Shown: in pieces, positions 15,852 through 23,089 of the stretch | Layout of the letters: every line of letters begins with the position of its first letter | How positions within the stretch are numbered: the stretch's first letter is position 1 | Assembly (NCBI GenBank): GCA_038330095.1 | Contig: JBBQNQ010000046.1 | Span: 1 to 24,427 of the forward strand | Direction: 5' to 3' | DNA: 24,427 bases | Source of the DNA: JBBPZA01 sp038330095 | GTDB taxonomy: Bacteria > Actinomycetota > Thermoleophilia > Solirubrobacterales > Solirubrobacteraceae | Made by a program: the position numbers and the translations under genes | Notes under the pieces: model-generated | Database searches by the model: none | Seen by the model: the letters and a program-made list of their open reading frames with translations, nothing else | Told to the model about the DNA's origin: nothing

Positions 15852-15881
15852 GCGCAGCCAGTCCGGCGAGGCCGGCTGCGC
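15852..15881. terminator. Possible terminator between convergent genes
   Basis: GCGCAGCC (15852-15859) and GGCTGCGC (15874-15881) form an 8-bp stem with a 14-nt GC-rich interior. It lies between the SnoaL-like gene (plus) and the lipoprotein gene (minus). Confidence 0.35.
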
Positions 15882-15928
15882 ACGCGCGCCTGCGCGGGCG
15901 GCGGGCCAGGCGCTCCCAGGTGTGTGAA

Positions 15929-16438
15929 TCAGCCGCCGGCCGGCGCGAAGTCCCCGGCGATGATGACTTCAGCGGAGCAGCCCAGGGCGATCTCGGCGTG
16001 CTCCGGCAGAGCGACGATTCGCGAGCCGGCCGTTCGGGGGCGCAGGCTCAGCGTCGCCGCCTCGCCGTCGCGCCGCGTCGCCAGACGGCAGGAGACCGCC
16101 TCGGGCGCCGTCACGCCGATGGTCAGCAGCAAGCGACGTGCTCCGGGCGGCGCGGTCACGCCCGCGAGGCAGCGCTGCTGGACCTTGTCGTCGGCCGCGG
16201 CGCCGCAATCGGGGCTGTCGGGAGCGCACCCCGCGAGCGTCCCGAGACCACTGACCGGCGCCTTGGCGACGGGAAGCCCCGCGCGCCCGCACAGGCCACT
16301 CGGCCCGTCGGTGGCCACCCGGGACGAGGTCTCGAGCCGGGGCGCCTGGCTCGCCTTTCCGCAGCCCGCCGCGGCGACGGCCAGCGCAACGAGGAGCGCC
16401 GCCATGGTGGGTAGGGGTTCGGTGGTCACGAAGTCCAT
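15929..16438 (-). CDS. Cys-rich lipoprotein, function unknown
   Basis: This protein has up to 169 residues. A short hydrophobic segment (A-A-L-L-V-A-L-A-V-A-A-A-G-C) ends in a lipobox-like A-A-A-G-C, so it is probably a lipid-anchored surface protein. The mature part contains six further Cys (L-C-G, A-G-C, D-C-G, R-C-L, S-C-R, G-C-S), enough for three disulfides, and a beta-rich second half. No family is recognised. The start is uncertain: the ATG at 16438 gives an unusual acidic N-region, and the ATG at 16405 puts the lipobox Cys at residue 15; neither has a good ribosome site. It is divergent from the CapA-like gene with 56 nt between. Confidence 0.6.
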   Translation of the reverse strand: MDFVTTEPLPTMAALLVALAVAAAGCGKASQAPRLETSSRVATDGPSGLCGRAGLPVAKAPVSGLGTLAGCAPDSPDCGAAADDKVQQRCLAGVTAPPGARRLLLTIGVTAPEAVSCRLATRRDGEAATLSLRPRTAGSRIVALPEHAEIALGCSAEVIIAGDFAPAGG

Positions 16439-16494
16439 GATGATCTTGCTGCACGGCTCGGGCGGCGCGGGCAGGACCGCGTACTCTCACGCCG

Positions 16495-17577
16495 GTGTCT
16501 GCGTATGGCCGTAGCGCGGTCGCCGTCGCGCTCCTCGTCGCGCTGCTTCTCCCAGCGCGCGCGTCGGCTGAGCCGACGAGGCTCACCGTCGCCGCGAGCG
16601 GCGACCTGCTCATCCACGCGCCGCTCTATGAACGCGCGAAACGCCTCGGAGGCGGCAGGCGCTATGAGTTCCGGCCGTTCCTGCGCTACGTCCGACCGTG
16701 GATCGAGCAGGCTGACCTCGCGCTCTGCCACGTCGAGACGCCGATGACCTCCGCTTCCCCGTCCGGCTACCCGCTGTTCAACACGCCGCCCTCGCTGGCG
16801 AGCGCGATCGCCGCCACGGGCTGGGACGCCTGCTCGACGGCGTCCAACCACTCGCTCGACCAAGGGCTCGCCGGCATCGCCGGCACCCGCCGGGCACTGG
16901 CACGCGCCGGCGTCAAGTTCACTGGCTCCTTCCGCACCGCCGGGCAGCGCGCCGCTACCACCTTCCTCGAGGCGAAGGGGATGCGGATCGCCTTTCTCTC
17001 CTACACGGAGATGACGAACGGGATCCCGCTCCCTCGCCCGTGGTCGGTCAACCTCGCGCGCGCGACGCGGATTCTCGCCGACGCGCGCCTCGCCCGCCGC
17101 CGCGGCGCCGACGCCGTGATCGTCAACCTCCACTGGGGCGAGGAGTTCAGCTCGGCGCCGAGTGCCTTCCAGCGCCGCCTCGCCCGCCGCCTCGCCGCCT
17201 CCCGCGACATCACCGCGATCGTCGGCCAGCACGTGCACGTCGTGCAGCCGATCCGCTTCATCGGCAAGACCCCGGTCGTCCTCGGCGAGGGCAACCTGCT
17301 CTCCAACCAGTCCTCGGCGTGCTGCCCCGCCGCTGCCCAGGACGGGCTCGTCGCCCTCCTGGATCTCGTCGCCCCCGCCGCTGGTCGCGTTCGCGTAGAA
17401 CGCGTGCGCTACCTGCCGACCTGGGTGCGCCGCCGCGACTACGCCGTCCTGCCCGTCGGCGACGCGGTCAAGCGCCGGCTCGCGCCGAAGGGCACGTTGC
17501 GGGCCTCGTGGCGGCGGACGATCGCTGCGGCCGGGCGCTTGAAGCGCATCGTCCCGGTCCCCGCGGCAGCGCCCTGA
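16495..17577 (+). CDS. CapA-family (PGA_cap) metallophosphatase-like secreted protein
   Basis: This 360-residue protein has an N-terminal signal peptide (hydrophobic core about 8-20, cleavage near A-R-A-S-A). Motifs of the poly-gamma-glutamate CapA/calcineurin-like fold follow: S-G-D-L-L-I-H (D37, H41), C-H-V-E-T-P (E81), S-T-A-S-N-H-S-L-D (N118, H119), N-L-H-W-G-E-E (H213) and G-Q-H-V-H-V-V-Q-P (H246, H248), then V-V-L-G-E-G-N. In other bacteria CapA supports poly-glutamate polymer export or anchoring, but no capB, capC or capE lies nearby, so here it is only CapA-like. The GTG start lacks a clear ribosome site. It stands alone on its strand. Confidence 0.85.
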   Translation: MSAYGRSAVAVALLVALLLPARASAEPTRLTVAASGDLLIHAPLYERAKRLGGGRRYEFRPFLRYVRPWIEQADLALCHVETPMTSASPSGYPLFNTPPSLASAIAATGWDACSTASNHSLDQGLAGIAGTRRALARAGVKFTGSFRTAGQRAATTFLEAKGMRIAFLSYTEMTNGIPLPRPWSVNLARATRILADARLARRRGADAVIVNLHWGEEFSSAPSAFQRRLARRLAASRDITAIVGQHVHVVQPIRFIGKTPVVLGEGNLLSNQSSACCPAAAQDGLVALLDLVAPAAGRVRVERVRYLPTWVRRRDYAVLPVGDAVKRRLAPKGTLRASWRRTIAAAGRLKRIVPVPAAAP

Positions 17578-17737
17578 CCTCACCGACAAACGTGGACGGT
17601 GATGGTGTGGCCCTCAAGCCTTCGGCCGGCACCGCCGATGGAAGGCTATGGGTACAGCGCGCCTAACGACGAGAGCCTCCATGAGGCGCCGCGACGTTCC
17701 TGAGCCCCACGCTCTCGCTGCGCGTTGATCAGACGCA

Positions 17738-17751
17738 AGCCGCTTGCGGCT
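17738..17751 (-). terminator. Short hairpin downstream of tRNA-Ser
   Basis: AGCCG (17738-17742) and CGGCT (17747-17751) form a 5-bp stem with a 4-nt loop, 8 nt beyond the tRNA 3' end. The remaining gap 17578-17737 shows no convincing gene. Confidence 0.35.
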
Positions 17752-17758
17752 CTTACAG

Positions 17759-17847
17759 CGGAGGGGGAGGGATTCGAACCCTCGAGGGACGAAACCGCCC
17801 CTAACGGTTTTCGAGACCGCCCCGTTCAACCACTCCGGCACCCCTCC
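17759..17847 (-). tRNA. tRNA-Ser (anticodon CGA)
   Basis: This 89-nt class II tRNA folds with a perfect 7-bp acceptor (GGAGGGG with CCCCTCC, discriminator G), a D-arm beginning TGCCGGAGTGGTTGAACGG, an anticodon stem GCGGT/ACCGT around the loop CTCGAAA giving anticodon CGA (reads UCG), a long variable arm, and a T-arm GAGGG-TTCGAAT-CCCTC. The CCA end is not encoded. It begins 22 nt after the tadA stop on the same strand and may be cotranscribed with it. Confidence 0.96.
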
Positions 17848-17869
17848 AGGAGTCGAGGCGGCGTTCAGG

Positions 17870-18334
17870 CTAGCGCCGGCCCCCGAAGAACGTCGTGAGC
17901 AGCAGCGCGCAGTCGGCGGCAAGCAGGCCGCCCGTCACCTCGGGGCTGTGGTTGAGCCGGGGCTCGGCGAGGACGTCCAGCACCGAGCCCGCCGCTCCAG
18001 CCTTGGGGTCGGCGGTGCCGTACAACAAACGTGGAATGCGGGCCAGAACGATCGCTCCAGCGCACATTGCGCAGGGTTCGAGGGTTACATAGAGCATGGT
18101 GTCGAGCAACCGCCAGCTCTTTAGGCTCCTGGCCGCCTCGCGCAGCGCGATCAGCTCCGCGTGTGCGGTGGGGTCGGCCCGTAGCTCGCGCTCGTTGTGG
18201 CCGGCGCCGATCACCTCTCCCTCGTGGACGAGCACCGCCCCGACGGGCACGTCATCATGCTCCAGCGCGCGCTCGGCCTCCCGAAGGGCTAGGCGCATGA
18301 AGTACTCATCGCGAGGGAAGAAGCGAGCAGGCAT
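17870..18334 (-). CDS. tadA: tRNA-specific adenosine deaminase
   Basis: This 154-residue zinc deaminase converts adenosine-34 to inosine in the anticodon of tRNA-Arg(ACG). The cytidine/deoxycytidylate deaminase fold is clear: D-D-V-P-V-G-A-V-L-V, the zinc/proton-shuttle motif T-A-H-A-E (H58, E60), and P-C-A-M-C (C88, C91). The C-terminal part carries N-H-S-P-E-V-T-G-G-L. Length is typical. The start at 18334 gives MPARFFPRDEYFMRLAL and has no good ribosome site; upstream in-frame sequence overlaps the divergent protease gene and is not conserved-looking. A tRNA-Ser follows immediately. Confidence 0.93.
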   Translation of the reverse strand: MPARFFPRDEYFMRLALREAERALEHDDVPVGAVLVHEGEVIGAGHNERELRADPTAHAELIALREAARSLKSWRLLDTMLYVTLEPCAMCAGAIVLARIPRLLYGTADPKAGAAGSVLDVLAEPRLNHSPEVTGGLLAADCALLLTTFFGGRR

Positions 18335-18342
18335 CGAAACTG

Positions 18343-18372
18343 CGGAACACTCCTGGTGAATCGGATGTTCCG
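18343..18372. promoter_or_regulatory. Inverted repeat between divergent tadA and protease genes
   Basis: CGGAACA (18343-18349) and TGTTCCG (18366-18372) are perfect 7-bp arms with centres 23 bp apart, in a divergent gap of only 30 bp. The repeat spans the protease start codon. The spacing, about two helical turns, would suit a dimeric or tetrameric repressor, but chance cannot be excluded. Confidence 0.3.
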
Positions 18373-19744
18373 ACCTAGCATGCCTACCCTGATCGTCCCC
18401 CGCTTTCTCCTCCTCCTGACCCTCGCGACGCTGCTCGCAGCACCGCTGGCCGCGCCTGGGCGCGCGCACGCGCAGGGGATCGTGCCCGGGGAGGTCGTGC
18501 TCAAGTACGACGGCGGCACCTCGCGCGCGCAGCGGATCGCCGTCCAGGCCAAGACGGGCACCGGCGACCCCCAGCCGGTCGGTGGCGGCACCCGCGTGCT
18601 GCGCGTGAAAGACGGCGAGAGCGTCGGTGAAACCGTGCGCGAGCTGCGCCGCCGGGGTGTGGTGCAGTACGCGGCGCCCAACGTGGTGGCCCGCGCCGCA
18701 GCCTTCCTGCCCGACGATCCCGGAACCGGCAAGGCGGGCGACTGGCAGAAGCAGCAGTGGAACTTCCTACTGGACTCCGGCGTCAACGCTCCCGACGCGT
18801 GGGCCAACGCCCGCGCCGCCGGAGCGCCGGGCGGCAAGGGCGTGACCGTCGCGGTGCTCGACACCGGTGCGGCCTACGCGAACCGCGGTCGCTTCCGCCG
18901 CTCGCCGGACTTCGCCGGAACGAGCTTCGCCACGGGCTATGACTTCGTGGCCGACGATGCCTTCCCCGACGACGAGAACGGCCACGGCACGTTCGTCACC
19001 AGCATCCTCGCCGAGGCCACCGACAACGGCACCGGCCTCACCGGCCTGGCCTACCGCGCGCGCATCCTGCCCGTCCGGGTGCTCGACGCCCGCGGCGAAG
19101 GCGAGGCGTCGGTGATCGAGCGGGGCATCCGCTACGCGGTGCGCCGTCGCGCGAAGGTCATCAACCTGAGCCTGGAGTTCGGCACTGAGGTGCAAGCGCG
19201 GGAGATCCCCGGCGTTATCGCGGCGCTGCGCGCCGCCAGGCGCCGCGGTGTGGTCATCGTCGGTGCCGCGGGCAACGAGGGGGCGCCGGCGATCGCCTAT
19301 CCGGCTCGCGCGTCGCAGGTCATCTCGGTGGGGGCGACGACCACCCACCGCTGCCTGGCCGACTACTCCAACGGCGGCAAGGGCCTGGACCTGGTCGCCC
19401 CCGGCGGCGGCCCCGACGCCGACCTGCCCTCCGACCCGGCCTGCCACCCCTACCAGAGCTCCGGGCGCCAGATCACGCAGATCAGCTACAAGCGCGGCAC
19501 CTTCAAGCGCTTCGGGCTGCGCAAGGAGGAGGGCACCTCGATGGCCGCGCCCCACGTCGCGGCTGCCGCGGCGCTGGTCATCGCCTCACGCGTTCTGGGC
19601 GCCAACCCCAGCCCCACCGCGGTGCAGCGTCGCCTCGAGAGCACGGCCCAGGATCTTGGGTCCAGGGGCACCGACTCGCTCTACGGAGCGGGACTGCTCG
19701 ACGCCGCGGCGGCCACCGCCCCGTCCGGGGCGTCCGGCCGCTGA
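18365..19744 (+). CDS. Secreted S8 subtilisin-like serine protease
   Basis: This 459-residue protein has a signal peptide (core about 14-30, ending near A-H-A-Q), a short N-terminal propeptide-like region (about 38-110, V-P-G-E-V-V-L-K-Y), and a peptidase S8 domain with the full triad: D166 in A-V-L-D-T-G, H207 in N-G-H-G-T, S392 in G-T-S-M-A-A-P-H, plus oxyanion N304 in A-A-G-N-E-G. It likely degrades extracellular protein. I chose the ATG at 18365, with GGTGA 5 nt upstream; a GTG at 18356 and an ATG at 18380 are also possible. It is convergent with the universal stress protein gene. Confidence 0.92.
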   Translation: MFRPSMPTLIVPRFLLLLTLATLLAAPLAAPGRAHAQGIVPGEVVLKYDGGTSRAQRIAVQAKTGTGDPQPVGGGTRVLRVKDGESVGETVRELRRRGVVQYAAPNVVARAAAFLPDDPGTGKAGDWQKQQWNFLLDSGVNAPDAWANARAAGAPGGKGVTVAVLDTGAAYANRGRFRRSPDFAGTSFATGYDFVADDAFPDDENGHGTFVTSILAEATDNGTGLTGLAYRARILPVRVLDARGEGEASVIERGIRYAVRRRAKVINLSLEFGTEVQAREIPGVIAALRAARRRGVVIVGAAGNEGAPAIAYPARASQVISVGATTTHRCLADYSNGGKGLDLVAPGGGPDADLPSDPACHPYQSSGRQITQISYKRGTFKRFGLRKEEGTSMAAPHVAAAAALVIASRVLGANPSPTAVQRRLESTAQDLGSRGTDSLYGAGLLDAAAATAPSGASGR

Positions 19745-19754
19745 GCGAGGCGGG

Positions 19755-19771
19755 AGCGAGCCGGCTCGGCT
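19755..19771. terminator. Weak hairpin between convergent genes
   Basis: AGCGAG and CTCGGCT pair with one bulged G around CCGG, in the 33-nt gap between the protease and universal stress protein genes. Confidence 0.3.
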
Positions 19772-19777
19772 TCGCCC

Positions 19778-20221
19778 TCAGGTGGTGCGGATGATCATCA
19801 CCGAGCACGGCGCGTGGTGGGAGACCTTGTTGGGCACCGAGCCCAGCAGGAACCGCTTCGCGCCGGTCATCCCCTTGTTGCCGACGATGATCAGGTCGGC
19901 CTTGCGCTCCTCGGCGACGTCCAGGATCGCGTCGGCCGGGTCGCCCTGACGGGCGAACGTCTCTACTTCCACGCCGGCCGAGCGCAGGCTCTCAGCCGCC
20001 TCGTCCAGCGTCGAGTCCACGTCTTCGCGCGGGTTGACCGCCCACGCGACGTCCTCCGGGGCCTCGCGGCGCTCGTCGCGCAGGCGCTGGTCGGACACCG
20101 GCTCGTAGGCGCTGACCAGATCGATGCGCGCGCCGACCGCCGCCGCGAGCTCCATCGCCTCGCGCACCGCCTGGTGCGCCGTCTCGGAACCGTCGGTCCC
20201 CACCACGATCGAGCGGAACAT
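19778..20221 (-). CDS. Universal stress protein (UspA family, ATP-binding type)
   Basis: This 147-residue cytoplasmic protein has the Usp fold: V-V-G-T-D-G-S at 6-12 and the ATP-binding signature G-2x-G-9x-G-S (G114, G117, G127, S128) followed by N-K-V and C-S-V-M-I-I. It is therefore the nucleotide-binding type, linked in actinobacteria to dormancy and stress responses. The start at 20221 is supported by GGAGAGGA just upstream; an in-frame ATG at 20263 would add a non-homologous tail. It stands alone, divergent from the PHP phosphatase. Confidence 0.93.
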   Translation of the reverse strand: MFRSIVVGTDGSETAHQAVREAMELAAAVGARIDLVSAYEPVSDQRLRDERREAPEDVAWAVNPREDVDSTLDEAAESLRSAGVEVETFARQGDPADAILDVAEERKADLIIVGNKGMTGAKRFLLGSVPNKVSHHAPCSVMIIRTT

Positions 20222-20328
20222 GTCCTCTCCTCTGCCGGATCCCCTACAAGCCGCGCGCATCATAGCCGCGGCCGGAGCTTCGATCGTGGACGGCGGGGCC
20301 CATTACGCTCGGGGCTAGGGTTCGCGAC

Positions 20329-21111
20329 GTGATCGACCTTCACGCCCATCCCCTACCAGGCATCGATGACGGGCCGCCGGGTGTCGAGGACGCTCTGGCC
20401 ATGGCCCGGGCGGCCGCGGATGCCGGCACGCGGATGATGGCGGCCACACCGCACATCGACTACCGCTGGGGTGTCGATCCGGCGGAGGTCCCCGAGCGGG
20501 TGCGCGAGCTCAACGAGCGCCTCGACGCCGAGGGCATCGAGCTCGAGATCGTGCAGGGCGGCGAGGTCGCCGCCTCCCGGCTCACCGATCTGGAACCGGC
20601 CGAGCGCAACGCCGTCCGCCTCGGCACCGGTCCCTATCTGCTGGTCGAGTGCCCGCACACCACCGTCGGATGGGCGTTCGGGCTGATCATCTTCGACGCC
20701 CTGACCCACGGAGAGCGTGTGCTGCTCGCCCATCCCGAGCGCAGCCCGGTGTTCGCCGGAGACCTCGAGGGCATCGAGCGGCTGGTCGGCGCCGGGGCGT
20801 TGTGCTCCATCACCGCCGGCTCTCTGAGCGGTCGCTTCGGGCCGGCCGCCAGGCGGGCGGCTCTCGACCTGCTCGCGGCCGGCCTCGTCCACAACGTCGC
20901 CTCCGACTCCCACGACGCCGCGAAGCGTCCGCCCGAGCTCCTCGCCGGGCTCCGGGCGGCCGATCTCGAGCTGCCGGGCATCGCCGACCAGGCCGAGTGG
21001 TACCTGGAGGCCGCGCCGGCGGCGATCCTCGCCGGTGAGGCGCTGCCCGAGCGGCCCGAACCGCCCGCCCGGCGCAAGCGGCGCTGGCTCGAGCGCCTCA
21101 GGCGAGCTTGA
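20329..21111 (+). CDS. CpsB/YwqE-type PHP-domain tyrosine phosphatase
   Basis: This 260-residue protein carries the metal-binding motifs of manganese-dependent PHP phosphatases: D-L-H-A-H-P-L-P-G-I-D-D-G-P (H5, H7), T-P-H-I-D (H42), G-G-E-V (E79), L-A-H-P-E-R (H135) and S-D-S-H-D (D193, H195). In capsule systems such enzymes dephosphorylate the polymerisation-control tyrosine kinase. No kinase or Wzx/Wzy-type genes are nearby, so the substrate is open. The GTG start is 8 nt after TAGGG. Its last 14 nt overlap the 28-aa membrane peptide gene on the other strand. Confidence 0.88.
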   Translation: MIDLHAHPLPGIDDGPPGVEDALAMARAAADAGTRMMAATPHIDYRWGVDPAEVPERVRELNERLDAEGIELEIVQGGEVAASRLTDLEPAERNAVRLGTGPYLLVECPHTTVGWAFGLIIFDALTHGERVLLAHPERSPVFAGDLEGIERLVGAGALCSITAGSLSGRFGPAARRAALDLLAAGLVHNVASDSHDAAKRPPELLAGLRAADLELPGIADQAEWYLEAAPAAILAGEALPERPEPPARRKRRWLERLRRA

Positions 21112-21184
21112 CGATCGCGATCACCATGCCGGCGAGCACGAAGACGCAGATGGCGGCCTGCAACCAGATCCACGAGGGGGACAT
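21098..21184 (-). CDS. 28-aa single-helix membrane peptide
   Basis: A very short open frame encodes MSPSWIWLQAAI followed by C-V-F-V-L-A-G-M-V-I-A-I-V-K-L-A: a near-complete hydrophobic helix with an aromatic W-I-W interface and a Lys near the C-terminus, typical of a genuine membrane micropeptide. It begins 45 nt after the stop of the MBL-rhodanese gene on the same strand, so cotranscription is likely, and it ends by overlapping the convergent phosphatase gene by 14 nt. The ribosome site is weak (GAG 6 nt upstream). Similar short membrane peptides occur in related actinobacteria as far as I recall, but that needs a search. Function is unknown. Confidence 0.5.
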   Translation of the reverse strand: MSPSWIWLQAAICVFVLAGMVIAIVKLA

Positions 21185-21229
21185 CGCCGTCTCAGGGTAG
21201 AGGCCGTAGCGGGCCGTCTCAGCCGGCGC

Positions 21230-22606
21230 TCACTCCAGCGGCCGACCGGCCCGCCGCCAGCCCGGGATGCCGCCGTCGGCGACGTGCAGCGCCTCGTCGA
21301 CGCCCAGGCGGCGCAGCAGGCTGGCGGCGACCGCGCTGCGCTGCCCCGAGCTGCACACCGCGGCGACCGGGCGGTGCGGATCCAGCCCTTCGGGCAGCTC
21401 GTGCAAGTCGTGATAGGGGACATTGAGCGACCCGGGTATGTGGCCCTCCTCGAACTCGGCCCGCTCGCGCACGTCCAGCACCTGCAGCTCCGGCTGCGAG
21501 CGCGTGAGCTCCCACAGAGCGTCGATACCGATCCGCTTCAGGCGCTGGACCGGCCTGTGCTCCTGGCGCCAGGTGGTCATCCCGCCGTGCAGGTAGCCGG
21601 CCAGCCTGCGGACCCCCACCGCCGCGGCGAGCCCCGCCGCCCGGCGCGCATCCTCCTCGTGGCGCCCGACGATCACGATCTCCTGATCGCGATCGACGAC
21701 CCAGGCGAGCTTGGTGCCGAAGCCGGCCCGCAGCGCCGAGAGGCAGATCGCGCCGGGGATGTGCGCGTCGTCGAACTGCTCGTCGGTCCGCACGTCGACC
21801 AGGGCGGCGCCGTCCCGGCGTTTGAGCTCGACCTGACGCGGGGTGAGCGGCGAAGCCATGATCCCGTCGGTCACCAGCGGCCCGCGGTTGAGGTCGACGA
21901 TCGCGCGGAAGTTGGGCGGCTGGGGGCCGAGGCTGGCGAGCGAGCGCTTGACGAACGCGGCCTCGTCGTCCTCCCGCAGCAGCGCGTTGTTGCGCCGCTC
22001 GTAGCCGATCGTCGAGCTCACCTTCATGTCCATGCCCGGCCCGCCGCACAGTGAGCCGCCCAGGTGCGCGGGCCACACCTCGGTCTCGGGGGCCAGCTCG
22101 AGCAGGCGCCCCTGCAGGCTGCGGAAGACCTCGCGGGCACCCTCCTCCTTCTCCACCGCCAGGTCGGGCCGCGCGACGTCGCCGACGAACAGCGAGTCGC
22201 CGCTGAGCAGGGCCCAGGGCTGGTCGCCGCGTTCGGTGTCGGTGAGCAGGAACGCCGTGTGCTCGGGCCGGTGGCCGGGGGTGTGCACAGCCTTGACCCG
22301 CACCGCCCCGAGCTCGAGCGTCCAGCCGTCGTCGAAGGGCTCGTGGGGGTACTCGGCGCCGGCGAGCCGGTTGACGTGGATCGTCGCCCCGGTCGCGGCG
22401 GCGAGGCGTCCGTGTCCCGAGACGTGATCGGCGTGGTTGTGGGTCTCGAGCACGTGCTCGATCTCCACGCCGACGTAGCGGGCCAGCTCGAGATAGTCGT
22501 CGATCTCGAAGCGGGGGTCGACGACGGCGGCGACCCCCGCGTGCTCGTCGCCGATCAGGTAGGAGGCGCAGCCGAGGTCGTCCTGCGTGATCTGGCGGAA
22601 GACCAC
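21230..22606 (-). CDS. MBL-fold hydrolase with two rhodanese domains (persulfide dioxygenase-like)
   Basis: This 458-residue protein starts with an ETHE1/glyoxalase-II-like metallo-beta-lactamase domain (about 1-235): T-H-N-H-A-D-H (H56, H58, D60, H61), T-P-G-H (H112), S-G-D (D137) and P-A-H-L-G-G-S-L-C-G (H181). Two rhodanese domains follow. The second (about 360-458) has the active Cys, C418 in A-V-C-S-S-G-Q-R-S. The first (about 255-350) has V-G-R-H-E-E-D where the Cys loop should be, so it looks catalytically dead. Such fusions oxidise or transfer persulfide sulfur, typically in sulfide or thiol detoxification. The start is GTG with TAGGAT 6 nt upstream, compatible with a leaderless mRNA. 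Confidence 0.9.
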   Translation of the reverse strand: MVFRQITQDDLGCASYLIGDEHAGVAAVVDPRFEIDDYLELARYVGVEIEHVLETHNHADHVSGHGRLAAATGATIHVNRLAGAEYPHEPFDDGWTLELGAVRVKAVHTPGHRPEHTAFLLTDTERGDQPWALLSGDSLFVGDVARPDLAVEKEEGAREVFRSLQGRLLELAPETEVWPAHLGGSLCGGPGMDMKVSSTIGYERRNNALLREDDEAAFVKRSLASLGPQPPNFRAIVDLNRGPLVTDGIMASPLTPRQVELKRRDGAALVDVRTDEQFDDAHIPGAICLSALRAGFGTKLAWVVDRDQEIVIVGRHEEDARRAAGLAAAVGVRRLAGYLHGGMTTWRQEHRPVQRLKRIGIDALWELTRSQPELQVLDVRERAEFEEGHIPGSLNVPYHDLHELPEGLDPHRPVAAVCSSGQRSAVAASLLRRLGVDEALHVADGGIPGWRRAGRPLE

Positions 22607-22612
22607 GCGCCC

Positions 22613-22618
22613 ATCCTA
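22613..22618 (-). promoter_or_regulatory. Candidate -10 for leaderless MBL-rhodanese mRNA
   Basis: TAGGAT on the minus strand ends 6 nt before the GTG start, the expected distance if transcription begins at the start codon. No clear -35 is seen. Confidence 0.35.
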
Positions 22619-22637
22619 CGCCGACCGGCGGTCGCGC

Positions 22638-23027
22638 TCAGGAGCCCGGGCCCCCCCTTTCCTCCTGGCGCTCGAGCTTCTCGCGCTTCTTGCGCTCGCC
22701 GGGCAGCTCCGGTGAATCTGGATCGGTGGGCCCGCCGGGGATCGGGGCGCCCTTGTACTCCTCCGGGTTGTCCACCTTCTCGCCGCCGATGCTCACCGAG
22801 CCGTCCTCGTGGTGGCGCAGGTCGCTGGGACCGAGGTTCGCAGTCGGTCCCTCGTCGTAGGTCTGCTCTCCCTCGGGACCTCCGAGGGTCCGGTACTTGG
22901 CCTCGTCGTCGGGCCAGTCCTCGAGCTTTGAAGGCGGATCGTCCTCGAGGTCCTTGATCTTGTCCTCGCTCTGGTTGAAGCTGACCTGCGCCTCTTCCTC
23001 CCGGCCCTGCTCGCCGTCCTTCGCCAT
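22638..23027 (-). CDS. Acidic, disordered hypothetical protein
   Basis: This 129-residue protein is very rich in Glu, Asp, Lys, Gly and Pro, with no membrane segment and no hydrophobic core long enough for a stable large domain. It begins M-A-K-D-G-E-Q-G-R-E-E-E and ends in a charged coil (G-E-R-K-K-R-E-K-L-E-R-Q-E-E-R). Middle segments such as K-Y-R-T-L-G-G-P-E-G-E and D-G-S-V-S-I-G-G-E-K-V look conserved-like but match no family I know. GGGAGGGG is 3 nt before the ATG, a strong ribosome site, which argues it is expressed. It sits 62 nt after the GH3 gene and 31 nt before the MBL-rhodanese gene, same strand. A stress-protective hydrophilin role is only a guess. Confidence 0.72.
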   Translation of the reverse strand: MAKDGEQGREEEAQVSFNQSEDKIKDLEDDPPSKLEDWPDDEAKYRTLGGPEGEQTYDEGPTANLGPSDLRHHEDGSVSIGGEKVDNPEEYKGAPIPGGPTDPDSPELPGERKKREKLERQEERGGPGS

Positions 23028-23089
23028 TGCCCCTCCCTGTGGTCGTTTCGTGCCATAGAGGGTTTTCCGTTGTGCGGCGGCCGGAAACC

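Noticed and set aside
15811..15928. Minus-strand tail reading H-T-W-E-R-L-A-R-R-P then a hydrophobic helix ending A-G-A
   Set aside because: It resembles a C-terminal membrane helix, but no start codon or upstream coding region in that frame could be found.
17614..17922. Open frame of 102 codons reading G-V-P-E-W-L-N-G across the tRNA-Ser
   Set aside because: This is the well-known spurious translation of a serine tRNA gene; the RNA fold is complete and explains the sequence.
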